Assembly (NCBI GenBank): GCA_964432595.1
Contig: CAYSOF010000004.1
Location: forward strand, 248,001 to 312,000
DNA: 64,000 bases
From: DASYLJ01 sp964432595
GTDB lineage: Bacteria > Desulfobacterota > Binatia > DP-6
Direction of reading: 5' to 3'
Shown: one piece after another, positions 8,556-17,180 of the stretch
Numbering within the stretch: position 1 is the first letter of the stretch
How the letters are laid out: each line of letters starts with the position of its first letter
Notes under the pieces: model-generated
Seen by the model: only the letters and a program-made list of their open reading frames with translations
What the model was told of the DNA's origin: nothing
Database searches by the model: none
Made by a program: the position numbers and the translations under genes

Positions 8556-10055
8556 TCATGGCACGCCGGGCTCGTTGAAGGTGAGCGTCGCCGGAATGCT
8601 CAGGGCGCCGGGACCCGGCAGGTTCACCGAGATGTCCAGGATGGGCCCGACGCTGCTGTCGGGCGCGCGCGGTACGCAGAAGGCCGTCGCCAGCGTCACC
8701 TCGGCCGGCACGCCGGGGACCAGCGGACCGCCTGCCGGAGCTCCGTCGACTTCGATGGTGCGGCATTCCTGGAATCCGGGAAGGTTCGTCGCCGTCACCC
8801 GGCCGAAACATCCCACCTGGGTCGGCCCCTGACCCGGACAGAACAGACCGTCGGTCGACGTGCGGCTCGCAGTGCCGGTCGTGAGCGTCATGTCGAGGAG
8901 GAGGGGCCCCAGGTTCAGGCTGTCGTCGCGACAGAGCTCACCGGGCGCGCACGTGTCGATCCCCGGGGCGCATCCGGAGTCTCCCGGCATGCACACGCCG
9001 CCCGGCAGACAATCGCGCGACAGGCCGTCGGGATTCGTGGACGTGCACGGCAACCCCGCGCGCTCGCCGCCGTTGCACGTTCCCTCGGCCGGCGCCGCGG
9101 GGCTGCCGGCGACGGCCTCGCCGTCACGCTGGCAGACGGGACACACGGTGTCCGGCGCGGAGTAGATGCCGCCGGCCGTGCCGGTGAGGAAGGTGGTCGA
9201 CGCGACCTCGAACGCGAGATCCGTGGTCGATCCGGCGGCTCGATCGATGTGACCCGACACCGGCGCCACGAAGCGGTTCACGAGGCATACCGACGTCCCA
9301 CCGTTCGGTAGCGGCTGCGGCAGCCCCAAGAGGCAGCCGGCGCCCGTGCAGTCCCAGCAGGACGTCGGCTCCGTCGTCGGCGCAACGACGCACTGGTCGC
9401 CGACGCAATCGACCAGCATCCGATTCACGCCACCGGCCGCGACGATCGATTCGAGCATCGTCGACTGCCCGCCCCCGAGGTTCAGACCGCCGCACGCGAG
9501 CGCAGACACCTTCGTGTCGTCCGCGCTCCGCGCCGTGCCGCAGGAGCCGGGACGCGCAAGCGTCGTCAGGTCGATCGACGCAGTAGGCACCCTGCAGCCG
9601 ACCTGTGCGCGACACCCGCCATCGTCGGCGCAGACGTCGTCGACGGCGTTCGCGAACGCCCCCCCGACGCTCCCGCCGGCGAAGCTCGGGCACACGACGC
9701 CGGGCCGGGCCCGCGCCACGCACCGCTCGGCGCTCGGCCGCACGGCGCCGATGCGCTTGCCGTCGAGCTTGCAGCAGATGACGTCGTCGGGGCGACCGCA
9801 GATGGAGTTGCGCGCGATGCACTTCAGTCCAGCGCGGCAGCTGGAGGCACCGAGGGGGCCTCGACGTCGGAGGGTCGTTCGTACGCACCGGCGATACGCC
9901 GCGGGCGATCCGAACGAGCCGCAGGGACACGCCGCCTCGAGCGCGGCACGATCGTCTCCGCAGCTCGGCGCAACCTGGCAATTCGCCGCGGACGCCGCTA
10001 CCGGCACGACGACGGACACCAGCAGCAACGACCACCCGGCCAGGAGCATATGCAT
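8556..10055 (-). CDS. Secreted cysteine-rich protein, unknown
   Basis: A 499-residue exported protein. The frame is open upstream to 10316, but the chosen ATG at 10055 (or the second ATG two codons later) begins a clean signal peptide, LLAGWSLLLVSVVVPVAASA, followed by about 40 cysteines in the mature part. The N-terminal half has paired-Cys clusters; the centre contains CNGGERAGLPC and CLPGGVCMPGDSGC, a motif style I associate with large secreted proteins of Binatota-type and myxobacterial genomes. The C-terminal 130 residues are Cys-poor and beta-rich. The many disulfides imply folding outside the cytoplasm. No enzymatic motif is visible. Confidence 0.8.
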   Translation of the reverse strand: MHMLLAGWSLLLVSVVVPVAASAANCQVAPSCGDDRAALEAACPCGSFGSPAAYRRCVRTTLRRRGPLGASSCRAGLKCIARNSICGRPDDVICCKLDGKRIGAVRPSAERCVARARPGVVCPSFAGGSVGGAFANAVDDVCADDGGCRAQVGCRVPTASIDLTTLARPGSCGTARSADDTKVSALACGGLNLGGGQSTMLESIVAAGGVNRMLVDCVGDQCVVAPTTEPTSCWDCTGAGCLLGLPQPLPNGGTSVCLVNRFVAPVSGHIDRAAGSTTDLAFEVASTTFLTGTAGGIYSAPDTVCPVCQRDGEAVAGSPAAPAEGTCNGGERAGLPCTSTNPDGLSRDCLPGGVCMPGDSGCAPGIDTCAPGELCRDDSLNLGPLLLDMTLTTGTASRTSTDGLFCPGQGPTQVGCFGRVTATNLPGFQECRTIEVDGAPAGGPLVPGVPAEVTLATAFCVPRAPDSSVGPILDISVNLPGPGALSIPATLTFNEPGVP

Positions 10056-10120
10056 ACGCCGGGCATAACCTCTTCCCGCGGCAGTCGGCAAGCAACTTCT
10101 GCAGCATGTCTGCTGGCAAC

Positions 10121-10312
10121 TCAGCCGCCGGCTGCACCGCTGGCGCGCGATGCCCACGCGCGGACCGTCGCGATCGTCGGCTCGAGGTCGACCAGCCACG
10201 CGTCGACGTCCGCGGCAGGCAGCCGCTCGATGATGTCGGCGAGCTCGCGCAGCCCGCGGACCACTGTGGCGCGTCCGTCGTCGATCAACCGGTTGATGTC
10301 GTCGATCTCCAT
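10121..10312 (-). CDS. Small helical acidic protein
   Basis: A 63-residue protein starting MEIDDINRLIDDGR and continuing with amphipathic helices (ELADIIERLPAADVDAWLVDL). Composition is protein-like, unlike the Arg-rich shadow frames around it, and it begins 43 nt after the stop of the larger hypothetical gene in the same direction. It is embedded in a longer open frame extending to 10654; this internal ATG is preferred because everything upstream overlaps the neighbouring gene and is Arg-rich. Function unknown. Confidence 0.55.
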   Translation of the reverse strand: MEIDDINRLIDDGRATVVRGLRELADIIERLPAADVDAWLVDLEPTIATVRAWASRASGAAGG

Positions 10313-10355
10313 GCACCCGATCCTACGCCGTCGGCGGACGGCTGTCGTCGCCCTG

Positions 10356-11132
10356 TCACGCGTCGTGGTCGGCCAGCGACTGCTCCAGCTTCTCGACCTC
10401 TCGCCGTACCCGCTCCGCCGCAGCCTCCGCACTGCGCAGCTCGTCCCGCGCCGTGGCCACCGCGCGCTCGCGCCGCGCCAGCTCCGCCTGCGCCGTGCGC
10501 ACGCGGACCTCCAGGCGGCGCCGCTCGGCTGCCCGGGCCGCCTCCTCGTCGCGCCGCTTCTGCTCGGCCAGCGCCGCGGCACGCCGCGCGTCCGCGGACG
10601 GATCGCGGACCGGCGGGGCAGCCACCCGGGCGACGGGTCTCCGCGGAGGCGCATCCGCCGACCCCAGCATCACCTCGAACCCGGGCGGGTCGCGGTCGGC
10701 CACGAGCGCCCCCGGGGGGTCCGGATCGAAGCCCCCGTTGACCGCGATCGCCGCCAAGGTGGTCGTGACGCGACGGAGCATCGCCTCGCTCGCGGGATGC
10801 CCGCCCTCGGCGAGCAGGCCCGCGGCGCGCTTGCGGAGCGTCGCCATCGCTTCTCGGTGCGCGGCCGTCGCCTCGAGATCGCCGGTGCGCAGCCGGGCAG
10901 CCGCCTCGATCAGCCGGTCGAGCTGCGCCCGCGCGTGCCAGTGCAGCTGGTTCACCGCCCACGCCGACAGGGTCGGACGACGCCGCTTCGCGAGGTCGGC
11001 CGCGGCAGCCTTGTCTCCGCTCGCGCGAAGCTCCGCCGCGAGACGACCGCGCTCCCCGACGAACGCCGCGAGCGGCGCCCGATAGAGGGTCTCGACGGCG
11101 CGCCCCAGATCCATGTCGGACGTCGCTAGCAT
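10356..11132 (-). CDS. Conserved hypothetical with C-terminal coiled coil
   Basis: A 258-residue, entirely soluble protein. The first 110 residues are helical and contain AKRRRPTLSAWAVNQLHW, a block I recall from hypothetical proteins of actinobacteria and deltaproteobacteria. A Pro/Arg-rich linker (about 145-185) leads to a long C-terminal coiled coil (190-255, Ala/Arg/Glu-rich heptads). No catalytic motif is seen. Start is ambiguous between the ATG at 11132 and one six codons later (11114); neither has a strong ribosome site. Confidence 0.7.
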   Translation of the reverse strand: MLATSDMDLGRAVETLYRAPLAAFVGERGRLAAELRASGDKAAAADLAKRRRPTLSAWAVNQLHWHARAQLDRLIEAAARLRTGDLEATAAHREAMATLRKRAAGLLAEGGHPASEAMLRRVTTTLAAIAVNGGFDPDPPGALVADRDPPGFEVMLGSADAPPRRPVARVAAPPVRDPSADARRAAALAEQKRRDEEAARAAERRRLEVRVRTAQAELARRERAVATARDELRSAEAAAERVRREVEKLEQSLADHDA

Positions 11133-11178
11133 GGAACGGGGCCGGTCGCCCCTCCGGCCGGCGAGCGGGTGGCGCGCG

Positions 11179-11418
11179 CTACCGCTTCTTCGCCGCCGCG
11201 CGCCCGCCCTTGCGACCCGCCGCCTTCTTCTGGGCCGTCGTGCCGCCCTGCTTGGCGCGGGTCGAGCGACCCTTCTTCGCGTGCGACGCCTTGCCGCCGC
11301 GCTTCGACGCGCCCGGCGAGTTCGCGATCTTCGCCGCGCGCTCCTTCGACATGCCCTTGTCCTTCAGCGCCTCGTACTGCTTCTCGTTCTTCACGTTCGC
11401 TCGTCGCTTGTTCGGCAT
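11179..11418 (-). CDS. Small basic KNEKQYEALKDKG-motif protein
   Basis: A 79-residue, very basic protein. Residues 8-35 carry the block VKNEKQYEALKDKGMSKER followed by AAKIANSP, widely seen in small bacterial proteins (I believe classified as DUF7218). The remainder is Lys/Ala/Gly-rich, like histone H1-type tails, which suggests nucleic-acid binding. A strong ribosome site (GAGGAGGATGCC) precedes the ATG. It is 15 nt downstream of the SDR gene and probably in its operon; such genes often accompany stress-response genes. Confidence 0.85.
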   Translation of the reverse strand: MPNKRRANVKNEKQYEALKDKGMSKERAAKIANSPGASKRGGKASHAKKGRSTRAKQGGTTAQKKAAGRKGGRAAAKKR

Positions 11419-11433
11419 GGCATCCTCCTCCGG

Positions 11434-12312
11434 TCAGCCGTTGATGATCTCTCCGCCGTTCGGATGGAGCACCTGACCGGTCATGTACGACGCGTCGTCC
11501 GACGCCAGGAACACGTAGCTGGGCGCGATCTCCTCCGGCTCGCCCGCGCGCTTCAGCGGCACGTCCGAGCCGAACGTCGCGACCTTCTCCGCCGGGAACG
11601 TCGACGGGATCAGCGGCGTCCACACGGGGCCCGGCGCGACGGCGTTCACGCGGATGTGCCGCTCGGCCAGGTTGCTCGCGAGCGAGCGCGTGAACGCGAC
11701 GATCGCGCCCTTGGTCGCGGCGTAGTCGAGCAGGGTGGGGCTGCCACGATACGCGGTCACCGACGTCGTGTTGATGATCGTCCCGCCCTCGCCGAGATGC
11801 GGGACGGCGGCCGACGTCAGATAGAACATCGAGAAGATGTTCGTGCGAAACGTCCGCTCCAGCTGCTCGGGACTGATCTTGTCGATCGAGTCCTGCGGGT
11901 GCTGCTCGCCGGCGTTGTTGACGAGGACGTCGAGGCGCCCGAGCTCGCCGATGGTCTCGTCCACCGCCTGCCGGCAGAAGTCCGGCTCGCCGACGTCGCC
12001 GCGCAGCAGCATGCAGCGCTTGCCGTGCGCTTCGACCAGTCGGCGAGTCTCCTCCGCATCGGTGTCCTCGTCGAGGTAGACCACCGCGACGTCGGCACCT
12101 TCCTTGGCGAAGGCGATCGCGACCGCACGGCCGATCCCGCTGTCGCCGCCCGTGATGAGCGCGACGCGGCCGTCGAGCTTGCCGGACCCCTGCTGCGATT
12201 CGTCCTCGGCCTTCGGCCGCGGCTGCATCTCGTGCTCGACGCCCGGGCGGCGGTCCTGCGTCTGCGCGGGACGCAGGCGCTTCTTCTCTTCCGACTTGCT
12301 CTTGTTCGCCAT
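11434..12312 (-). CDS. SDR family oxidoreductase (YghA/GsiB-neighbour type)
   Basis: A 292-residue short-chain dehydrogenase. A 45-residue polar extension precedes the NAD(P)-binding motif ALITGGDSGIGRAVA (about 53-67). The NNAG motif (VLVNNAGEQHPQDS), catalytic Ser (NTTSVTAYRGSP) and the Tyr-xxx-Lys pair (DYAATKGAIVAF) follow. The extended N terminus with a QxR/PG-rich segment and the EQHPQ motif are typical of the general-stress SDR subfamily (YghA-like). The substrate is unknown; an aldehyde/alcohol role is usual for this group. The ATG at 12312 was preferred over one at 12348 because the extra 12 residues are not protein-like. Confidence 0.9.
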   Translation of the reverse strand: MANKSKSEEKKRLRPAQTQDRRPGVEHEMQPRPKAEDESQQGSGKLDGRVALITGGDSGIGRAVAIAFAKEGADVAVVYLDEDTDAEETRRLVEAHGKRCMLLRGDVGEPDFCRQAVDETIGELGRLDVLVNNAGEQHPQDSIDKISPEQLERTFRTNIFSMFYLTSAAVPHLGEGGTIINTTSVTAYRGSPTLLDYAATKGAIVAFTRSLASNLAERHIRVNAVAPGPVWTPLIPSTFPAEKVATFGSDVPLKRAGEPEEIAPSYVFLASDDASYMTGQVLHPNGGEIING

Positions 12313-12546
12313 TCGTCTTGTCGTCGAGCAAGGCGCGTTCCGCGGCAAAGCGCCAAGGGACGGTCGGGTCGCGTGGGAGATTGAAGAATCGTCTCCCCGC
12401 CCGAAGGTACGAGAGCGCCCCGCACGCGGCCTGCGCCATCCGATCGACGATCCCGTACCGCCCCGTCACCATTGCGTCGCTGCTGCGAGTCAAAATCCTG
12501 ATTCGACGTGCTCGGGCGCCGGCACACGGGTTGCTCCTTCCGCGGC

Positions 12547-12684
12547 ATGCTCGAAGCGTCCCTCATCCTCCTCCTGGGCACCTGGGTCCTCGCGTTCGTT
12601 CGCGTCGCGAAGACGTGGCGGGACACGCCGCCGGTCACGCTGGCCGACGCGCCGACCGCGACCGTCCATCGCCTCGCGGCCTGA
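12547..12684 (+). CDS. Putative small membrane protein
   Basis: A 45-residue open frame starting LEASLILLLGTWVLAFVRVAK, which would form one membrane helix, then a short polar tail. It stands alone upstream of the glycan locus. The ribosome site is weak, so this is a tentative call based on the hydrophobic segment. Confidence 0.4.
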   Translation: MLEASLILLLGTWVLAFVRVAKTWRDTPPVTLADAPTATVHRLAA

Positions 12685-12696
12685 TCGCCGCGCGTT

Positions 12697-12725
12697 CCTG
12701 AGGCCGCTCGGCCGGGGCCCTCAGG
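12697..12725 (+). promoter_or_regulatory. Hairpin upstream of glycan operon
   Basis: A perfect 7-bp stem (CCTGAGG 12697-12703, CCTCAGG 12719-12725) with a GC-rich loop that can pair further, followed by TTGTGGG. It sits about 50 nt before the first gene of the glycan operon and could end an upstream transcript or lie in the leader. A poor -35/-10 pair (TTGTGG, 17 nt, TAAACG) follows it. Confidence 0.35.
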
Positions 12726-12775
12726 TTGTGGGTATCCCGCGGCTCGTTTAAACGTGCCGGGGTTCGCCCCTTCCT

Positions 12776-15382
12776 ATGACCCAGGCCATGTTGCGGCCGC
12801 TCCCGGAGCGGGCCCCCGCTCCCGCCCTCGACGGTGTCCTGCCGACGGTCGGGGGAAAGTTCTTCTTCGTCGGCGACCACAAGCTGTACCTCCGCGGCGT
12901 CTCCTACGGCCCGTTCGGCACCTCAGACCACGGCTTTCCGTTCCCGAGCGAGGGCGTCCTCGAGCAGGACCTGACGCTCATGGCGGAGCTCGGCGCCAAC
13001 TGCCTGCGCACCTTCACGGTGCCACCGCGTTGGCTCCTCGACCGTGCGGCCCAGCATGGCATCCGCGTGATGGTGACGGTGCCGTGGGCGGAGCACGTCG
13101 CCTTCCTCGACCGGAAGGACATGGTCGCCGAGATCCGCGGGACGTTCCGCGCCGCAGCCGAGAACCTCGGCGGGCATCCGGCGCTCTTCGCGATCCTCGT
13201 CGGCAACGAGATCCCGCCCGACATGGTCCGCTGGTACGGCCCGGAGCGCGTCCAGGAGTTCCTCCGCACGCTCGCCGACGAGGTCCGCCAGCGCGCGCCC
13301 GGTACGCTGATCAGCTACGCGAACTTCCCGTCGACCGAGTACCTCGACGTCACCGACTTCGTCGACTTCGTCTCGTTCAACGTCTACCTGCACCGCGAGA
13401 ACGACTTCCGCCGCTACCTGTCGCGGCTGCAGAACCTGGCCGAGGACAAGCCGCTCGTCCTCTCCGAGTTCGGCGTCGACTCGATCCGCGAGGGGACGGA
13501 CCACCAGGCCGAGCTGCTGTCGTGGATGATCCGCGCCGGCTACGAGTCGGGCGCGGCGGGCACGTTCGTCTTCTCCTGGACCGACGACTGGTTCACCGGC
13601 GGCTCGCAGATCGCCGACTGGGCGTTCGGCGTCGTGGACGCGGAGCGCGGGAAGAAGCCGGCGTTCCACGCCGTGCAGTCGCAGTACACCGCGCCGCTGC
13701 CACCGCGGCTGGAGCGCTCGCCGAAGGTGTCGGTCGTCGTCTGCGCCTACAACGCCGAGCGCACGATGGACGCGTGCCTCACGTCGCTGCAGACGCTCAA
13801 CTACCCCGACTACGAGGTCGTGGTGGTGAACGACGGCTCCACCGACCGCACGCTGGCCATCAGCCAGGAGCACAAGGCGCGCTACGACGCCGATCCGAAC
13901 GGTCCACGCTTCATCCTGGTCAGCCAGGAGAACAAGGGCCTCAGCGTCGCGCGTAACGTCGGCGCCGAGGCGTCGTCCGGCGAGATCGTCGCCTACACCG
14001 ACTCCGACTGCGTGCCCGATCCGGACTGGCTCGCGTTCCTCGTCTACAAGTTCGTGCGCAGCGGCTTCGTCGCCGTGGGCGGCCCGAATTTTCCGCCGCC
14101 CGAGCCGAGCCTCGTACCCGCCGCCGTCGCCGTGTCGCCGGGCGGGCCGACGCACGTGCTGCTGAACGACGAGGTCGCCGAGCACATCCCGGGCTGCAAC
14201 ATGGCCTTCACGAAGCAGGCGCTCGACGAGGTGCACGGCTTCGAGGCGATCTTCGCCGCCGCCGGCGACGACGTCGACTTCTGCTGGCGTCTGCAGAACC
14301 GCGGCCACACGATCGGCTTCAGCCCCGCGGCGACGGTGTGGCACTACCGCCGCAACACCGTGCGAGCCTACCTCAAGCAGCAGATGGGCTACGGGAAGGC
14401 CGAGGCGCTGCTGTACTTCAAGCATCCGTACCGCTTCAACATGCTCGGGCAGTCGCGCTGGCTCGGCCGCATCTACGGCGAGCTCACGACGGCCGTGCTC
14501 TCACGGCGGCCGGTCATCTACTTCGGCGCGTTCGGCCGCGGGCTCTTCCAGTCACTGTACGAGGCGCCGTCGTCGCTGCTGTCGTACCTGCCGTTCACGC
14601 TCGAGTGGAACGCCATCGGGCTCCTGATGTTCCTCGCGGCGCTCGTGTCGCCGCGCATCCTGCCCATCGCCATCCTGCCGCTCGCCATCTCCATCGCGTG
14701 GGCCATCGGTACGGCCGTGAACGCCCGCATCGACCCGCGCTTCACCGGCTTCCGCGCCCGCGCGCTGATCGCGCTGCTGACGTTCCTCGGGCCGCTCGCC
14801 CGCGGCCTCCAGCGCTACATGTGGCGGCTCCGCGGCATGGTCGAGATCGAGCCGGAGATGCCCATGGCGCCGCGCGGCGCGCCCGACGTCGACGTGGCCG
14901 ACCGCTCGTACCATCTCCGCTACTGGAGCGAGCAGGGGCACGAGAAAGAAGCCATCCTCGGCGGCGTCATGGAGTTCCTGATTCCGCGGAAGTACCTCAT
15001 CACCATCGATCCCGGCTGGAACCGCTGGGACCTCGAGGTCTATCGCGGCATCTGGTCGAAGGCGCGGCTCGCCGTCGCGGTCGAGAACCACGGCGGCAAC
15101 AAGCGGCTCCACAACGTGCGCTGCGAGGTGCGGCTCACGCAGGTGGCCCGGCTCTCGCTCGGCGGGTTCGCCGTCGCCGTCGCCGCGGGTCTGCTCTTCG
15201 GCGTCCCGGAGGTGACCGCCGTCGGCGGCGCGCTCGGGCTCGTCAACCTGGCGGTCGTCGTCGCCGAGAACCTGCGGCTCGGCCGCATCCTCAACGACAC
15301 GTTCGACATCGTCGCGGCGAACCTCGGGCTGCGGCCGGTCGGCGCGACCGCCAGCGCCCCCGAGCCCGCGAAGGCGGCGTAG
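12776..15382 (+). CDS. Glycoside hydrolase-GT2 fusion membrane protein
   Basis: An 868-residue fusion. Residues about 22-305 are a clan-A-type (beta/alpha)8 glycoside hydrolase with the acid/base Glu145 in LVGNEIP and the nucleophile Glu231 in VLSEFGVDS. Residues about 315-560 are a family 2 glycosyltransferase: VSVVVCAYN, DGSTDRT (Asp353), the DSD metal motif in AYTDSDCVPD, and GDDVDFCWRL. Membrane helices follow at about 610-670 and 785-825. Both catalytic modules look intact. It begins an apparent five-gene plus-strand operon (ABC exporter 8 nt downstream, then three glycosyltransferase-like genes). I infer a cell-surface or exported glycan, with the hydrolase trimming or transferring product; substrate is unknown. 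Confidence 0.88.
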   Translation: MTQAMLRPLPERAPAPALDGVLPTVGGKFFFVGDHKLYLRGVSYGPFGTSDHGFPFPSEGVLEQDLTLMAELGANCLRTFTVPPRWLLDRAAQHGIRVMVTVPWAEHVAFLDRKDMVAEIRGTFRAAAENLGGHPALFAILVGNEIPPDMVRWYGPERVQEFLRTLADEVRQRAPGTLISYANFPSTEYLDVTDFVDFVSFNVYLHRENDFRRYLSRLQNLAEDKPLVLSEFGVDSIREGTDHQAELLSWMIRAGYESGAAGTFVFSWTDDWFTGGSQIADWAFGVVDAERGKKPAFHAVQSQYTAPLPPRLERSPKVSVVVCAYNAERTMDACLTSLQTLNYPDYEVVVVNDGSTDRTLAISQEHKARYDADPNGPRFILVSQENKGLSVARNVGAEASSGEIVAYTDSDCVPDPDWLAFLVYKFVRSGFVAVGGPNFPPPEPSLVPAAVAVSPGGPTHVLLNDEVAEHIPGCNMAFTKQALDEVHGFEAIFAAAGDDVDFCWRLQNRGHTIGFSPAATVWHYRRNTVRAYLKQQMGYGKAEALLYFKHPYRFNMLGQSRWLGRIYGELTTAVLSRRPVIYFGAFGRGLFQSLYEAPSSLLSYLPFTLEWNAIGLLMFLAALVSPRILPIAILPLAISIAWAIGTAVNARIDPRFTGFRARALIALLTFLGPLARGLQRYMWRLRGMVEIEPEMPMAPRGAPDVDVADRSYHLRYWSEQGHEKEAILGGVMEFLIPRKYLITIDPGWNRWDLEVYRGIWSKARLAVAVENHGGNKRLHNVRCEVRLTQVARLSLGGFAVAVAAGLLFGVPEVTAVGGALGLVNLAVVVAENLRLGRILNDTFDIVAANLGLRPVGATASAPEPAKAA

Positions 15383-15389
15383 CGCGCGC

Positions 15390-17180
15390 ATGGGCGGCAC
15401 GCTGCGCGTCGTCGCGAAGGTGCTGCGCCGGCTGCGGCCGTACCGCGGCCTCTTCGCGCTCGCGGTCCTTCAGGTGCTGCTGGTCGGCGTGCTCGAGCTG
15501 GCGAAGCCCTGGCCGCTCAAGGTGATCGTCGACAACGTCCTCGGCGGCACCCCGTTCACCGCGTTCGGGTTGGAGGGGCTGCCGCCGCGCGCGCTCCTCG
15601 GCGTCGCGTGCGGCGCGCTCATCGTCGTCTACCTGCTCCTCGGCGCGCTGACCGTGACCAGCAACTACGCGACGATCGGCGTCGGCCAGCGCATGGTGAA
15701 CGACTTCCGCGGGGAGCTGTACGCCCACCTGCAGCGTCTGTCGCTGGCGTTCCACAGCCGCCGGCAGGTCGGCGATCTGCTCTACCGCCTCACCGCCGAC
15801 ACGTTCGCCATCCAGACCCTCACCATGAACGGCTTCTTCCCGATCCTGACGTCGCTCGTGCTGCTCGGCGGGATGGTCGTCGTCATGGTGCGGCTGGATC
15901 CGTTCCTGACGCTCGTCGCGCTGGTCGTCGTGCCGCTGCTCTTCGTGACGATCGCGCGGCTGTCGCATCGGATCACCACGCTGTCGACCGACGCCCGCGT
16001 GAAGGAAAGCGCGCTCTGGGCCGTTGCGCAACGCACGATGGGCGCCATCCGCGTCATCCAGGCGTTCACCACGGAAGAGGAAGAGCAGAGCAAGTTCGTC
16101 GGCACGAGCCGCGCGAGCCTCGACGCCAACCTGCGCCTCTACACGTTCCAGACCGTGTACGCGGCGTTCGTCAACGTGCTGATCGCCGGCGGGACCGCCG
16201 CCGTCCTCTGGGTGGGTGCGACGCGCGTCCTGGACCATCGCCTCACCATCGGCGACGTCCTGGTCTTCACGAGCTACCTGGCGTCGCTCTACGCGCCCAT
16301 CAACAGCCTCACGCAGACGTGGAGCCTGATCCAGGGCGCGAAGGTGGGCGCGGAGCGCGTCTTCGAGATCCTCGAGACCGTGCCGGATCTGCCCGACGGC
16401 ACGCGTGAGCTGACGCGCGCCGCCGTCCGCGGCGACGTCACGTTCGAGGACGTCCACTTCGCGTACGACGAGCAGCGGCAGGTGCTGCGCGGCGTGACGT
16501 TCGCCGCGAAGTCCGGCCAGCTGATCGCGATCGTCGGCGCCACCGGCGCCGGCAAGACGACCATGGTCAGCCTCGTGCCGCGCTTCTACGACCCCAGCAG
16601 CGGGCGCGTGCTGCTCGACGGGGTCGACGTGCGCGAGCTCCGCCTGAAGGCGCTGCGCCAGCAGGTGTCGATGGTCCTGCAGCCGGCGCTCGTCTTCCCG
16701 ACGACCGTGCGCGAGAACATCGCCTACGGCCGTTCCTCCGCCACGCCGGCGCAAGTGGCCGAGGCGGCCACGATGGCGCAGCTCGACGACTTCCTGGCCC
16801 GCCTGCCGGACGGGCTCGACACGGTCGTCGGCGAGGCGGGCGCGACCCTCTCGGCCGGCGAGCAGCTGCGCATCACGATCGCGCGCGCCATCCTGCGCGA
16901 CGCGCCACTGCTGATCCTCGACGAGCCGACGTCGGCGCTCGACGCCGCCACCGAGGCGCGCGTCATGGCCGCGCTCGAGCGCCTCATGGCGGGACGCACG
17001 ACGTTCGTCATCGCGCACCGTCTCTCGACCGTCCGCCGGGCCGACGTGATCCTGGTGCTCGACGGCGGGCGCATCGTGGAGCAAGGTTCGTTCAGCGAGC
17101 TGGTGGCGCGCGGCGGGCACTTCGCACGCCTCCACGAGACCCAGTTCGGGGGAGAGGAGGCCCGTGTCGCGACGTCGTGA
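15390..17180 (+). CDS. ABC transporter, fused permease-ATPase
   Basis: A 596-residue half-transporter of the exporter (MsbA/lipid-glycan) type. Six membrane helices occupy about 20-300, and the ATPase domain about 340-580 has Walker A GATGAGKTT, a Q-loop (MVLQPALVF), Walker B LLILDEPTSALD and the switch His in FVIAHRLSTV. The signature is LSAGEQ rather than the canonical LSGGQ. It functions as a homodimer or heterodimer; no second half-transporter is nearby, so homodimer is inferred. It overlaps the next gene by 17 nt and lies 8 nt after the GH-GT2 fusion, so it probably exports the glycan or glycolipid made by its neighbours. Confidence 0.92.
   Translation: MGGTLRVVAKVLRRLRPYRGLFALAVLQVLLVGVLELAKPWPLKVIVDNVLGGTPFTAFGLEGLPPRALLGVACGALIVVYLLLGALTVTSNYATIGVGQRMVNDFRGELYAHLQRLSLAFHSRRQVGDLLYRLTADTFAIQTLTMNGFFPILTSLVLLGGMVVVMVRLDPFLTLVALVVVPLLFVTIARLSHRITTLSTDARVKESALWAVAQRTMGAIRVIQAFTTEEEEQSKFVGTSRASLDANLRLYTFQTVYAAFVNVLIAGGTAAVLWVGATRVLDHRLTIGDVLVFTSYLASLYAPINSLTQTWSLIQGAKVGAERVFEILETVPDLPDGTRELTRAAVRGDVTFEDVHFAYDEQRQVLRGVTFAAKSGQLIAIVGATGAGKTTMVSLVPRFYDPSSGRVLLDGVDVRELRLKALRQQVSMVLQPALVFPTTVRENIAYGRSSATPAQVAEAATMAQLDDFLARLPDGLDTVVGEAGATLSAGEQLRITIARAILRDAPLLILDEPTSALDAATEARVMAALERLMAGRTTFVIAHRLSTVRRADVILVLDGGRIVEQGSFSELVARGGHFARLHETQFGGEEARVATS

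Noticed and set aside
15390..17180. LSAGEQ signature as evidence of an inactive ABC ATPase
   Set aside because: Walker A, Walker B with catalytic Glu and the switch His are all intact; substitution of the signature is tolerated in exporters.
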